A stretch of 64,000 bases of DNA from Spartobacteria bacterium (GCA_003167555.1 PMSN01000003.1:62001-126000); one strand, 5' to 3'; positions 18,087 to 27,209 are shown, numbered from the stretch's first letter. The notes: generated by a model from the letters alone, not told the origin. A program made the numbers and translations.

Positions 18087-18905
18087 CTACGTCGCCGGTT
18101 TTCGGCGCAGAAGCGAGATCGCGGAAACCACGATGAGCAGCGCGCCGAAGGTGCAGACGATCGCGGCGCCGGAAGGCAGGTCCCACCAAAACGAAAAAAA
18201 GAGGCCGCCGACACCGCCGATCAACGCGATGAGCCAGCCGACCAGGAGACGGCGCGAGAGCGAGCCAGCCAGATTGATTCCGCAGACCGCGGGCACAATC
18301 AGATAACTGAAGACCAGCAGCACGCCGGCGATGCGGACAAAACTGGTTACGACCAAACCGAACGCTGCATAAAAAAGAAAATCCCACCAGCGCACGCGCA
18401 GACCGCTCGCATACGCGCCATCGCGATCGTACGAGACGAGCAGGAAATTTTTCCGGAGAACGAAGTGCAACACGCCGACGGCGGCGAAAAGCCCAAAGCA
18501 AATCCACACGTCTGTCGGTGAGACGAGAAGAATATTGCCGACCAGCATTTGTTTGATTTCCTCGTCGCCTTCCGCCGCGCGGCTGAGGAGCAGGACCGCG
18601 GCGGCCGCCGCGACAACGTAGGCAATGCCGATGATCGCTTCCTGCGGAATTTGGCTCGTTCGTTTTCCCGTCATGGAAAAGATCGCGGCGCCGAGGAGCG
18701 TGAACCCCAACGCGATCCCGAAAGTCGCGGGGCTGTGCAGATCGATGCGGAAGAGCAGAGCGACGCAAATTCCGAGCGAGGCCATTTGCGCCATCGCGAT
18801 GTCGATGAAGATAATGCCGCGCTGCACGACGTGCAGGCCGAGATAGACCAGCAGCCACGGCAATAGAACACAGGCCACGATCGGCCAAAACATTACTTCC
18901 CACAT
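18087..18905 (-). CDS. Metal ABC transporter permease, ZnuB/MntB family
   Basis: 272 residues and about eight hydrophobic helices. The family pattern is clear: GLHVVQRGIIFIDIAMAQMA near the N-terminus, GIAYVVAAAAAVLLLSRA, and LLVFSYLIVPAVCG in the second half. It would form the membrane channel for zinc or manganese import. The ATG at 18905 has AAAGGGAA just upstream; an in-frame extension to 19295 is the antisense-like shadow of the binding-protein gene. It follows the binding-protein gene by 35 bases on the same strand. No ATPase gene lies in the cluster, so it must borrow one from elsewhere. Confidence 0.9.
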   Translation of the reverse strand: MWEVMFWPIVACVLLPWLLVYLGLHVVQRGIIFIDIAMAQMASLGICVALLFRIDLHSPATFGIALGFTLLGAAIFSMTGKRTSQIPQEAIIGIAYVVAAAAAVLLLSRAAEGDEEIKQMLVGNILLVSPTDVWICFGLFAAVGVLHFVLRKNFLLVSYDRDGAYASGLRVRWWDFLFYAAFGLVVTSFVRIAGVLLVFSYLIVPAVCGINLAGSLSRRLLVGWLIALIGGVGGLFFSFWWDLPSGAAIVCTFGALLIVVSAISLLRRKPAT

Positions 18906-18940
18906 AATTTCCCTTTCCGTTTCATTCGTTAGGCGGCGGA

Positions 18941-19840
18941 TTATTTCATCGCCGCCGTCAGTCGCGAGACGAGGGCATCGATCAACTTCACGTAACTCTC
19001 GGTGCCGGGAATGCCGCCGGGAAATTGGGAGAAATCGATGACCTTCGCGCCGGTCGCGCTGGCTGCCTTCTCCGCGATTTTCCGATCGTGATACGGCTCC
19101 ACGATGATCACTTTCACATTCTTGGCCTTCATTTGCGCGATCACTTCGACGAGATGCGACGGCGACGGCGGGATGCCCGGTTTCGGCTCGAGGAAAATGT
19201 CGATGTTCACGCCGAAGCGGTGCGCGAAGTACGGCCACGAGTCGTGATAGGCGACGACGTTCTGACCTTTGAACGGCAGGAGCGCGGCGCCCCATTCCTG
19301 AAGCTTCGCGTTGATCGTCGCTTCGAATTTCTTGTAGTTCGCGTCGTAGGACGCAGCGTTGGCCGCGTCGATCGCGGAGTAGGATTGCGCGATGTGCTGG
19401 GCGACAGTCTTCGCGATAATCGGATCGACCATGAAGTGCGGATTGCCGAGCGCGTGAACGTCGCCGGCCGCCCGCGTGACATTCGCGGGCACATTCATGA
19501 GCCGGATGCCCTGCGACGCTTGCACGCGTCCGGGTTTGCCGACTTCGATTTTCGGATTGCGCGCATTTTGCAAGAGTGGCGGCAGCCAGCCGATCTCGAG
19601 CTCCGCGCCGCCGTCAATGAGCACGTCGGCCGTGCGCAATTGCACGACGAAGCTGGGACGCGCATCGACGAAGTGCGGATCTTCCGTGGGCTTGGCCATG
19701 ACGGTCACGTCCACTTTGTCGCCGCCAATCTCTTTCGCGATCGAACCGAAATCGGCCAGCGTCGCGACGACATTCAACTTCGCTTGCGCGGCGACGGCCG
19801 AGGCGCAAATCACCGACAGGATGAGCAGGATTTTTTTCAT
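18941..19840 (-). CDS. Periplasmic zinc/manganese-binding protein, ZnuA-like
   Basis: 299 residues with a clean signal peptide (MKKILLILSVICASAVAAQA). Cluster 9 solute-binding protein: DPHFVDARPSF, ADVLIDGGAELEIGWL, GNPHFMVDP, HDSWPYFAHRFG and EPYHDRK supply the likely His/Glu/Asp metal ligands. There is no long His-rich loop, unlike E. coli ZnuA. It lies 3 bases after the porin gene stop and 35 bases before the permease, so the three are probably one operon. Metal specificity (Zn or Mn) cannot be decided from sequence. Confidence 0.92.
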   Translation of the reverse strand: MKKILLILSVICASAVAAQAKLNVVATLADFGSIAKEIGGDKVDVTVMAKPTEDPHFVDARPSFVVQLRTADVLIDGGAELEIGWLPPLLQNARNPKIEVGKPGRVQASQGIRLMNVPANVTRAAGDVHALGNPHFMVDPIIAKTVAQHIAQSYSAIDAANAASYDANYKKFEATINAKLQEWGAALLPFKGQNVVAYHDSWPYFAHRFGVNIDIFLEPKPGIPPSPSHLVEVIAQMKAKNVKVIIVEPYHDRKIAEKAASATGAKVIDFSQFPGGIPGTESYVKLIDALVSRLTAAMK

Positions 19841-19843
19841 GAT

Positions 19844-21436
19844 TTAGAATTTGTGGGCGCCGTGCGCGCCGAGAATGAACTCGAATTGGAAGAAGATGGA
19901 ATCGACGTCGCGACTGGCAAGAAACGCATTCTCCTCCAGGAAATCGTGATTGTATTGCAAGCGGAGCTTGGAGAATTCAGTCGGATACCAAGTCAGATTC
20001 ACCGAGACGCGCGAGCGGGTCTGGCGCATGTCGTCATCGGTGAAGAGCGAAGGTTCCATATGCAAGTAATCCCCGCGGATGCCGGCGACCCAGCCCTTCT
20101 TGAAGCCCCAGAGCACCTGCGAATAAATTCCCCAATCGTGAAAGGTCTCGGCGACGGGGAAAGAATCAGCGAGGCCTTGTCCGGCTTCGAAGCGGCGATA
20201 CATCGCTTCCGTTTGCCATTTCACAAAAGGAAATCCGCCTTCGGCCCGCGGGCTCTTCCATTTGTAAAGAAGATCGGCGCCGTAAATCTGGGTGTGCGCA
20301 TTCGGACCAGTGTCGTTCGAGCCGAAGGCGCCTGAAGCACCCACGAGGACCGTCTGGGTGTCGCTGAGGTTGAAGGAATTTTCGACACGCGGAACGAAAA
20401 CGAGATCGCGCAGCGCGCTCGCCTCACGATCGAACGTCATTCGTCCGTAGAAGACACCGTTGTCGCCGGGATTCCGAAACGAATACGCGGTGCCGCCGCG
20501 GCCGTTCTGCACGGCGAAGATGACCTGCGAATACCATGGCACCGGCACCGTCCACGAAATCTGAGCGCCGAGGCCTCGCATGCCATCCGGACCAAGCAGC
20601 CGTCCATTGACCAGCGGAGAATCAGCAAACTCCCAAGTGTGAGGGTGGGTGGGATTGATCCGTCCGAAGGCCTCGAAGAACTGCCCGGCTTTGATTTGGA
20701 GGCCGTAGGGCAGGTCCGTCGTTTGCAGGAACGCCTCTTCGAGTTCGATCTGCGTCGCGTTGCCGTTGTCGAGCTTCAGAACGATGTTCGCGAAGCCTTC
20801 GAAGTAGGGATCGACGGCGCCGTCGAGGGCGATCTCCGCGTTGCGGCCATTGAACCCGCGCTGCTGCGGATCGTGGTCGCCCACTTCGAGGCGGTCCAGG
20901 TGTCGCTCGCTCGAAGCGGCCAGCGCGAACATGCCGTCGAACGAAATGTTCATGTAGTTCTTGTTTCCCCCGCCGGTGAGTGAGATCGGCTGCGTCAAGG
21001 AAGAGCTCGTGTCCGTGCTCGAGACCGTCGCGGCCGTCGCCGTGACCGACGCATCTGTGGTGGGAAATAAAGTGCCATTGGCGTTAACCGGCGGCGCGGC
21101 TGCGACCACGGCATTATCGGTCGTGGGAAAAAGCGAGGGCGCGCTCGCGGCCGGCGGCGATGTGCTTGGCGCGGCGGCGGTTTCCTGTTCCGAACTTTGC
21201 GGAAGCGCGGGCGGATTGGAATTATTTTTCTCGTTCGCAGTCTGCTGTTCTTTCACCTGCTTCTGGAGCGTCTGCACCAGCTCGGTGAGGGATTGGACTT
21301 GTTGCCGCAGCGCTTCGACATCAGCCGCGGTGGCCGCCGGGCTCGGGGCGGCGGGAGAAGCGGCAGGCTCGGCGCCTTTCGCTCCGTCAATCGCGAGCAC
21401 GCCACAGGCGAGCGCCACGAATATATTGTTTTTCAT
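19844..21436 (-). CDS. Outer-membrane porin-like beta-barrel with N-terminal coiled coil
   Basis: 530 residues with a signal peptide (ends AIDGAKGA). A short coiled coil (VEALRQQVQSLTELVQTLQK) is followed by a long Ser/Ala/Pro/Thr-rich linker, then a barrel-like region with aromatic girdles and repeated short strands (NVVLKL-type, RSRVSVNLTWYPTEFSKLRL), ending with Phe as outer-membrane proteins do. It resembles phosphate-selective or carbohydrate porins in general shape. The position directly before the ZnuA-like gene (3-base gap) suggests it carries the metal ion or a metal chelate across the outer membrane. Confidence 0.8.
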   Translation of the reverse strand: MKNNIFVALACGVLAIDGAKGAEPAASPAAPSPAATAADVEALRQQVQSLTELVQTLQKQVKEQQTANEKNNSNPPALPQSSEQETAAAPSTSPPAASAPSLFPTTDNAVVAAAPPVNANGTLFPTTDASVTATAATVSSTDTSSSLTQPISLTGGGNKNYMNISFDGMFALAASSERHLDRLEVGDHDPQQRGFNGRNAEIALDGAVDPYFEGFANIVLKLDNGNATQIELEEAFLQTTDLPYGLQIKAGQFFEAFGRINPTHPHTWEFADSPLVNGRLLGPDGMRGLGAQISWTVPVPWYSQVIFAVQNGRGGTAYSFRNPGDNGVFYGRMTFDREASALRDLVFVPRVENSFNLSDTQTVLVGASGAFGSNDTGPNAHTQIYGADLLYKWKSPRAEGGFPFVKWQTEAMYRRFEAGQGLADSFPVAETFHDWGIYSQVLWGFKKGWVAGIRGDYLHMEPSLFTDDDMRQTRSRVSVNLTWYPTEFSKLRLQYNHDFLEENAFLASRDVDSIFFQFEFILGAHGAHKF

Positions 21437-21560
21437 TAATTCTCCTGACTTGGATCGGGATTTAGCCCGACATGAAACGGACCGCGTCCGGCGCGCATTG
21501 GATCAGCAGCCCGCGGAACGCCGCGCGTGGCCACCGTCCGCCGAAGCGGAACACCAATGG

Positions 21561-21887
21561 TCAGGAGAGGACCGGAGGCGCGTGCTCGAGGAGAGAGAAA
21601 TCGAGGCGCGGACTAACGATCTCAAAGCTGCGAAGAGAAAAGGCGTCGCCTTGTCGAGGCGCGGGGGGAGCGATCGAGATCGCGTCACAAGGAGTGTGCT
21701 GGCAATGACCCGACGCGAGCAGAGTCACCGCGCATTGATGGCTGGCGTCCGCACTGGCTCTGTGAATGCGCTCGTGCAGTTGGGGCGTGGCGGAGAGAAC
21801 CAGCGCGAAAAGAAAAGCGCCCATGAACGCCGCTGCCACGAGCGAATGCCGGACGCTCATTTTGCCAGCGAGGAGACGCAGCCTCAT
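21561..21887 (-). CDS. Small exported Cys/His-rich protein next to metal uptake genes
   Basis: 108 residues from the ATG at 21887 (a second ATG at 21860 is possible). One N-terminal membrane/signal segment (HSLVAAAFMGAFLFALVLSA) precedes a short Cys/His region: LHERIHRASADASHQCAVTLLASGHCQH. The His/Cys pattern could bind a metal. Similar small proteins occur in other Verrucomicrobia beside metal genes, as I recall, but the family is unnamed to me. It is 125 bases before the porin gene on the same strand and starts about 126 bases from the divergent pdxH, so it is probably the first gene of the metal operon. Confidence 0.65.
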   Translation of the reverse strand: MRLRLLAGKMSVRHSLVAAAFMGAFLFALVLSATPQLHERIHRASADASHQCAVTLLASGHCQHTPCDAISIAPPAPRQGDAFSLRSFEIVSPRLDFSLLEHAPPVLS

Positions 21888-22012
21888 TGGGCATGAGTGT
21901 GCTTCCTGCCTGCGAAAGGGCAAGCACGATCTGTGGGTGCTGGACAGCGGTGACACGAATCCTCCTTCGACATTCTCGCCGGACTCAAATAATCTTCAGC
22001 GTTTCCTGAGCT

Positions 22013-22666
22013 ATGGAATTGACGCCCACTGAGCTGACTGGTCTGCGGAGCGAATATGCCGCGCACGGTTTGCGCCGCGCCGAGCTGCATTCCGATCCGA
22101 TCAAACAATTCAGCGCCTGGTTCGCCGCCGCGCTCGCCGCCGATATTCGCGACGCCAACGCGATGACCCTGGCGACAGCGACTCCCGACGGCCGCCCGTC
22201 CGCGCGGATCGTTTTGTTAAAGGGCTTCGATGAGCGCGGTTTTGTTTTCTTCACAAATTATCTAAGTGAGAAAGGCAGGCAGCTCGAAGCGAATCCCTAC
22301 GCGGCGCTTGTTTTTTATTGGGTCCAAATCGAGCGGCAGGTCCGGATCAGCGGTGCGGTGGAGCAAACATCGCGCGAAGATTCCGGGGCCTATTTTCATT
22401 CGCGGCCCGCGGGGAGCCAGCTCAGCGCCTGGGCTTCGAAGCAGAGCCAGGTCGTCGATGCCCGGCAAGTCCTCGATTCGCGGCTCGAGCAAATGAAGGA
22501 GCGTTTCTACAAGGGGGAGATTCTGCTGCCGCCGCATTGGGGCGGGTATCGGGTGAACCCGGACACGATCGAATTCTGGCAGGGCCGTCCCAATCGCCTG
22601 CACGATCGGTTTCGCTATTCACGTCAAACCGGGGGCGCGTGGAAGATCGATCGCCTCGCGCCGTGA
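22013..22666 (+). CDS. pdxH: Pyridoxamine 5'-phosphate oxidase
   Basis: 217 residues. FMN enzyme that oxidises pyridoxine or pyridoxamine phosphate to PLP. Seen: NAMTLATATPDGRPSARIVLLKG, FFTNYLSEKGRQLEANP, FYWVQIERQVRISG, HSRPAGSQLSAWASKQS, and the C-terminal RLHDRFRYSR and WKIDRLAP. Length is standard for PdxH. The stop overlaps the GTG of the next gene by GTGA. It is divergent from the metal-uptake genes. Confidence 0.94.
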   Translation: MELTPTELTGLRSEYAAHGLRRAELHSDPIKQFSAWFAAALAADIRDANAMTLATATPDGRPSARIVLLKGFDERGFVFFTNYLSEKGRQLEANPYAALVFYWVQIERQVRISGAVEQTSREDSGAYFHSRPAGSQLSAWASKQSQVVDARQVLDSRLEQMKERFYKGEILLPPHWGGYRVNPDTIEFWQGRPNRLHDRFRYSRQTGGAWKIDRLAP

Positions 22667-23402
22667 CTTCAGACGAGTCGCCGCGCTCGCGCGCGTGGAA
22701 GGATAATCCGCATCCGCGTTATTGGTGGCATCACCTGGCCGGCACCGACTATGTCCCACCAATTTATTCTGAGCTGAGCGAAGCCGAATGGCGGACACTG
22801 CGCGATTGGTATGGCTGATTTCGTTTCTGCATGGGTTCGTGATGGGAAATCGCATCAGCCGGATCGTCCAGCTCGGCACGTGCGCGGGTTACTCGGCGCT
22901 GCTTCTCGGATGGATGCTGCGGCGAATGAACGCGCCGCGCGGGCTCTTCAGTTTGGATCTCGATCCGGCGATGTGCGAAATGTCGCGGCGCTGGATCGCG
23001 CGCGCCGGACTGAAAGATTTTGTCGAAATTGCCGAGCGCAGTTCGCTCGATGCCGGGTCAACGGCCGCCGCGCGAAATTATCTCGGGGGCGAGCCCGCGC
23101 TGATCATTCTCGATAGCTCGCACGAATATCAATCCACGCTGGTGGAACTCGATCTCTGGTATGGCGCACTCGCGCCGGGCGGACTTCTGGTTCTTCACGA
23201 TGTGAGCCGTTTCGCCGCGGAGTTCGATGTCACGCGTGAAGGCGGAGTCCGCCGTGCCTTTGCCGAATGGCGGAAAGCGCATCCCGACGTGGAAACATTT
23301 TCTCTCAACGGTGAGGCACGCTCGATGGATTTACCGAGGCCGCTTTACAAAGATGCATGCGGCATCGGTTTGATTCACAAATCGGAACTGCCAGGAGTTT
23401 GA
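22663..23402 (+). pseudogene. Frameshifted class I SAM-dependent methyltransferase
   Basis: From the GTG at 22663 the first frame encodes DNPHPRYWWHHLAGTDYVPP and SEAEWRTLRDWY and stops at 22818. The methyltransferase core continues in another frame from about 22815: LQGFVMGN-like segment FLHGFVMGN, then IVQLGTCAGYSALLLGW (motif I), FSLDLDP, ALIILDSSHEY and LLVLHDV. Both halves look like one protein family, so a frameshift, probably with a small deletion near 22795-22820, has split it. An internal ATG at 22788 could express only the core. It overlaps pdxH by 4 bases, so it was co-transcribed. Substrate unknown. Confidence 0.7.
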
Positions 23403-23407
23403 CACCA

Positions 23408-23914
23408 ATGTCTGATTCGAGACTTGCCCTGGCGCGCGGCGACATTACGAAGCTCGCCATCGACGCGATCGTGAACGCGGCCAACACGGCTCTGCTCGGT
23501 GGTGGTGGAGTCGATGGCGCCATTCATCGCGCCGCCGGCCCGCAACTGCTGGCCGAATGCAAAACGCTGGCCGGCTGCCGGTCCGGCGAAGCGAAGATCA
23601 CGCGCGGCTATTCGCTTCCCGCGCGTTTCGTCATTCACACCGTGGGACCGGTTTGGTCGGGCGGCGAAAGCGGCGAACCGGAGACGCTCGCGAATTGTTA
23701 TCGAAATTCCTTGCAGATCGCGGTGACGAACGACTTGCGCACGATCGCGTTCCCGGCCATCAGTTGCGGCGTCTATCGCTACCCGATCGTCGACGCCGCC
23801 AGGATCGCGGTCGACACGACGTCCGAATTTCTGCGCGAAAACAATTCCGTCGAGCAAGTCACATTCGTCGTCTCCACCGACGAGATCTACGCAGCGTATC
23901 GAAGACTTCTCTGA
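23408..23914 (+). CDS. Macro-domain protein (ADP-ribose/O-acetyl-ADP-ribose hydrolase type)
   Basis: 168 residues. Macro domain that binds ADP-ribose and may remove it or deacetylate O-acetyl-ADP-ribose. Key signs: RLALARGDITKLAIDAIVNAANTALLGGGG with the NAAN and GGGGVDGAIH signature, AGCRSGEAKITRGYSLP, FVIHTVGPVW, and IAFPAISCGVYRYP. This is the MacroD/YmdB-like group. The ATG at 23408 gives the normal N-terminus; an upstream in-frame codon overlaps the methyltransferase end. Short gene, stands before hrpB. Confidence 0.92.
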   Translation: MSDSRLALARGDITKLAIDAIVNAANTALLGGGGVDGAIHRAAGPQLLAECKTLAGCRSGEAKITRGYSLPARFVIHTVGPVWSGGESGEPETLANCYRNSLQIAVTNDLRTIAFPAISCGVYRYPIVDAARIAVDTTSEFLRENNSVEQVTFVVSTDEIYAAYRRLL

Positions 23915-23915
23915 G

Positions 23916-23958
23916 TTCGACATTGGACGTTGAACGTTGGGCGTTGGACGTTCTCCCC
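23916..23958. repeat. Short intergenic repeat with iterated GGACGTT/GAACGTT units
   Basis: About 40 bases built from near-identical units (TTGGACGTT, TGAACGTT, TGGGCGTT, TGGACGTT) fill the gap between the macro-domain gene and hrpB. This kind of unit, translated as the QRPTSN peptide on the other strand, is a known dispersed intergenic repeat in this sort of genome. Confidence 0.55.
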
Positions 23959-23960
23959 TC

Positions 23961-26507
23961 ATGCGACGCGAGGACCTTCCAATCTTCGAACTGGAACAAT
24001 CACTCGTAGCCGAACTCAACGCGCATTCCCGCCTCATCATCCAGGCCCCGACCGGTTCCGGAAAATCCACCCAGGTCCCGCAGATCCTGCTCGATCACGG
24101 ATTGCTCGGTGACGGGCAGGTCGTGATTCTCCAACCGCGCCGCCTCGCTACGCGTCTGCTCGCCGCGCGCGTCGCGTCCGAGCGCAATGGCCGGCTCGGC
24201 GACGAAGTCGGATATCAAATTCGATTCGAAAATGTCACGTCACAGCGCACCCGCATCCGTTTTGTGACCGAAGGCATTCTGCTGCGGCAACTGATCCAAG
24301 ACCCGGAATTGCGCGGCGTCGCGGCGATTCTCTTTGATGAATTTCACGAGCGCCATCTGTATGGCGACATTACCCTCGCGCGCGCGTTGCAACTCCAGGC
24401 GACTTCGCGCCCCGATCTAAAACTCGCTGTTATGTCCGCGACTTTGGACGCCGGCCTCCTGCAAGAATACTTGGAGCCGTGCGACGTTTTGAGTTCGAGC
24501 GGTCGCGCCTACCCGGTCGCGATCGAATACCTGCCGAAGCCAGTCGGCGGCGAGAATTATCCGATCTGGGAACTGACGGCCGATGAACTGGAGCGGCTCG
24601 CGTCGCGCACGGAAGGCGACGTGCTCATCTTCATGCCGGGGAAATACGAGATAGGGCGCACCATTTCCGCGGTGCGCGCTTCTCGCGTGAGCGACCAATT
24701 CGTTGTCGTGCCGTTGCATGGTGAGCTGCCACCAGGCGAGCAGGACGCCGCGCTCCGCCATTATGAAAAACGCAAGGCGATCGTCGCGACGAATGTGGCC
24801 GAGACTTCGCTCACGATCGACGGAGTCCGCGTCGTCATCGACAGCGGCGTGGCGCGGATGGCGCGGTTCGACGCACGCCGCGGGATCAACACCCTCCTCG
24901 TTGAGAAAATCAGCCGCGCTTCCGCCGATCAACGCGCCGGACGCGCGGGACGCACCGCGCCCGGCCATTGTTTGCGGCTCTGGACGGAGCGCGAGCACAT
25001 CGAGCGCGCCGCGCAGGAACTCCCCGAAGTGAAGCGGCTCGATCTCGCCGAGGTCGTTCTCACTCTGAAAGCGAGCGGCGTGGAAGAGATCGGCAACTTC
25101 CGCTGGTTGGAGCCGCCCGATCCGCAAGCGCTCGCCCGCGCCGAACAACTGCTCGTCGATCTCGGCGCGCTACACGCGGAGGGGGCTGCGCAAACCGTCA
25201 CGCCACTCGGCCGGCGCATGCTCGCGTTCCCGGTCCATCCGCGCTATGCGCGCATGCTGCTCGCCGCGCAGGAATATCATTGTGTGCGCGCCGTCGCATT
25301 GATCGCGGCACTGACCCAGGGCCGCAATCTCTTGCGCCGCCTCGAGAATAAACAGGCGCGGGAAGATCGCGAAGATGTCCTCGGCAGCGCCGCGGAATCG
25401 GACCTTTTCATTTTGATGCGGGCGTTTCGCTACGCGGAAAACAGCCGGTTCGATGGGCAACGTTGCGCGCGCCTTGGGATCAACCCCGGCGCGGCGCGTG
25501 AAGCCGCGCAGTTGGCCGACCAATTCCTCGCGATCGCTCGCGATGAAGAGCTCGATCTCGAAACCGGCGAAGTGAAGCCCGGCGCGATCGAGCGATGCGT
25601 CCTGGCGGGATTTCCAGATCAAGTCGCAATGCGGCTGGACGCCGGGACGCTCCGGTGCGCGCTGGTGCACGGCCGGCGCGGGGTGCTGGCGCGCGAAAGC
25701 GCTGTGCACGGCGCGCCTTTGCTCGTGGCCTCGGAAGTTCGCGAAATCGAAAGCAGCGAGAAAGAGCGTCAGGTCCTGCTCACGCTGGCGACCAGGATCG
25801 AGGAAGATTGGTTGCGCGAATTATTTCCGGAATCGCTTCGGGAGGAGACGCGGGTGGAATTTGACCCCGCTCTTCGCCGCGTCGTCGGCCGGCGCGCCGT
25901 GCTCTTTCACGATCTCGTTTTGCGGAGCGAAGATTTTTCGCCGAAGGGCGACGTGAGAACTGCGCAGATTCTCGCGCGCGAAGTTCTGGCGGGAAGTTGT
26001 CCGCTCAAACACTGGGACAACGCCGTCGAACAATGGATCGAGCGCGTCAGCTTCGTCGCGACGCAATTTCCGGAATTCGAATTCCCGCAAATTGACGAAG
26101 CCGGCAAACTTTTGCTCCTGGAACAAATCTGCCAGGGCGCCGCGAGCTACAAGGAGATCAAAGAGCGAACGGTTTGGCCGGTCGTGAAATCGTGGCTGAA
26201 CGCGGCGCAGCTGCAACTGCTCGACGATTATGCGCCGGAGCGGATCAAGCTGGCGAAGGGCCGTGCCGCGAAAATCGTCTACGGAAATTCCGCCGCGCCG
26301 ACAGTGGCCGCGCGAATTCAGGACCTCTACGATACGCCGCGCGGGTTGAGCGTCGGCCGCGGGCGGATCGCGTTACGAATCCAGGTGCTCGCGCCGAATC
26401 ATCGTCCGATTCAAATTACCGAAGACTTGGAGACCTTTTGGCGAGAGAATTATCCCAAGATCAAGAAAGAGCTGCAGCGAAAATACCCGAAACATGAGTG
26501 GCGGTAA
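23961..26507 (+). CDS. hrpB: ATP-dependent RNA helicase HrpB
   Basis: 848 residues, DEAH/RHA family. Walker A QAPTGSGKST at about 29-38; DEAH-type Walker B variant FDEFHERH at about residue 128; SAT motif VMSATL; ATNVAETSLTIDGV and the QRAGRAGRTAPGHCLRLW motif VI. The C-terminal HrpB domain is present (LRGRIALRIQVLAPNHRPIQIT-type segment). Length is typical. The ATG at 23961 follows a repeat; an in-frame upstream codon at 23937 lies inside that repeat and is unlikely. RNA target unknown; this family is not essential in E. coli. Confidence 0.93.
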   Translation: MRREDLPIFELEQSLVAELNAHSRLIIQAPTGSGKSTQVPQILLDHGLLGDGQVVILQPRRLATRLLAARVASERNGRLGDEVGYQIRFENVTSQRTRIRFVTEGILLRQLIQDPELRGVAAILFDEFHERHLYGDITLARALQLQATSRPDLKLAVMSATLDAGLLQEYLEPCDVLSSSGRAYPVAIEYLPKPVGGENYPIWELTADELERLASRTEGDVLIFMPGKYEIGRTISAVRASRVSDQFVVVPLHGELPPGEQDAALRHYEKRKAIVATNVAETSLTIDGVRVVIDSGVARMARFDARRGINTLLVEKISRASADQRAGRAGRTAPGHCLRLWTEREHIERAAQELPEVKRLDLAEVVLTLKASGVEEIGNFRWLEPPDPQALARAEQLLVDLGALHAEGAAQTVTPLGRRMLAFPVHPRYARMLLAAQEYHCVRAVALIAALTQGRNLLRRLENKQAREDREDVLGSAAESDLFILMRAFRYAENSRFDGQRCARLGINPGAAREAAQLADQFLAIARDEELDLETGEVKPGAIERCVLAGFPDQVAMRLDAGTLRCALVHGRRGVLARESAVHGAPLLVASEVREIESSEKERQVLLTLATRIEEDWLRELFPESLREETRVEFDPALRRVVGRRAVLFHDLVLRSEDFSPKGDVRTAQILAREVLAGSCPLKHWDNAVEQWIERVSFVATQFPEFEFPQIDEAGKLLLLEQICQGAASYKEIKERTVWPVVKSWLNAAQLQLLDDYAPERIKLAKGRAAKIVYGNSAAPTVAARIQDLYDTPRGLSVGRGRIALRIQVLAPNHRPIQITEDLETFWRENYPKIKKELQRKYPKHEWR

Positions 26508-26581
26508 GCCTTTCTCTTCGATCATGAGGAAGAAAGATTGAACGAGAGACGCAAACCGCCCTCCAATTACGAAGAAATAGT

Positions 26582-27079
26582 ATGATCAATCCGAACGGTG
26601 ACGAATTTATGGAAGACGATCCGATGGCGGCCCCAATGAGGGCGAACGAAGAACGAATCTCCGCGGAAAGCCCCGGGCGACTCCGGCAGGCGGCCGACAA
26701 GGTTTCGACCGTGGCTGGCGAGGCCTGGGAACAAACAAAAGAGAAAGCGAGCACGGCGCGCGAGCGCACGGAATTTTTCCTGCGCGAAAATCCGGTGCCG
26801 ACCGTGCTGGGGGCGCTCGCCCTCGGCGTCGCCATCGGCCTGGCGATTCGTTATTCTTCCAGCTCAGCCGAGAAGGAAGTCGAATCGAAATCGCCGCTCG
26901 CCAATGTGGATTTGGGCATGCTTTCGCTTCCGTTCCTCTGGCCGCTTTTCAAATCGGTCCGGCGCAAATACGAAGATTCAGCCGATGCGGTGAAGGATGG
27001 CGTCGAGCGTCTGAAAAAAGTGGACGTGGATCGCTACGTGAAACCGCTCCGCAAGAAGTGGAAGGCGTGGGCGAACTGA
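26582..27079 (+). CDS. DUF883/YqjD-type membrane-anchored protein
   Basis: 165 residues. A charged helical N-terminal half (RLRQAADKVSTVAGEAWEQ) leads to REN-P and one transmembrane helix (PTVLGALALGVAIGLAIRY), the layout of YqjD/ElaB proteins that bind ribosomes at the inner membrane in stationary phase. Unlike those, about 80 further residues follow, with a second weak hydrophobic stretch and a basic tail. Ribosome binding is inferred from the family. A palindromic repeat lies 12 bases after the stop. Confidence 0.75.
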   Translation: MINPNGDEFMEDDPMAAPMRANEERISAESPGRLRQAADKVSTVAGEAWEQTKEKASTARERTEFFLRENPVPTVLGALALGVAIGLAIRYSSSSAEKEVESKSPLANVDLGMLSLPFLWPLFKSVRRKYEDSADAVKDGVERLKKVDVDRYVKPLRKKWKAWAN

Positions 27080-27090
27080 GTCCGAATGTT

Positions 27091-27165
27091 TGGTAGGGCG
27101 AGACTCTGTCGAGCCGTCCGTTATCTAACGCCTGCCTCACGGCTCGGCGGAGCCTCGCCCTACCA
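27091..27165. repeat. Palindromic repeat (GGTAGGGCGAG family)
   Basis: Arms 27091-27117 and 27139-27165 start TGGTAGGGCGAG and differ at only three of 27 paired positions, around a 21-base loop. It may serve as the terminator of the preceding DUF883-type gene. Confidence 0.85.
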
Positions 27166-27191
27166 GTAGAAGAGAAACCAACCTTTGCAGT

Positions 27192-27209
27192 GGCATTTTC
27201 CAAAATGCC
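27192..27209. promoter_or_regulatory. Short perfect inverted repeat upstream of the cytochrome gene
   Basis: An 18-base palindrome (GGCATTTTCCAAAATGCC, 8-base arms, 2-base loop) ends 17 bases before the GTG start of the cytochrome gene. It is AT-rich in the middle and could be an operator or a small hairpin. No regulator is assigned. Confidence 0.35.

Noticed and set aside
18906-18940. Possible hidden ATPase gene between the binding-protein and permease genes
   Set aside because: Only 35 bases lie there, too short for any ABC ATPase, and no Walker motif is present in any frame around it.
19025-20335. A 436-codon open frame on the plus strand over the ZnuA-like and porin genes
   Set aside because: Antisense to well-supported genes; Arg/Asp-rich composition typical of GC-rich antisense shadows.
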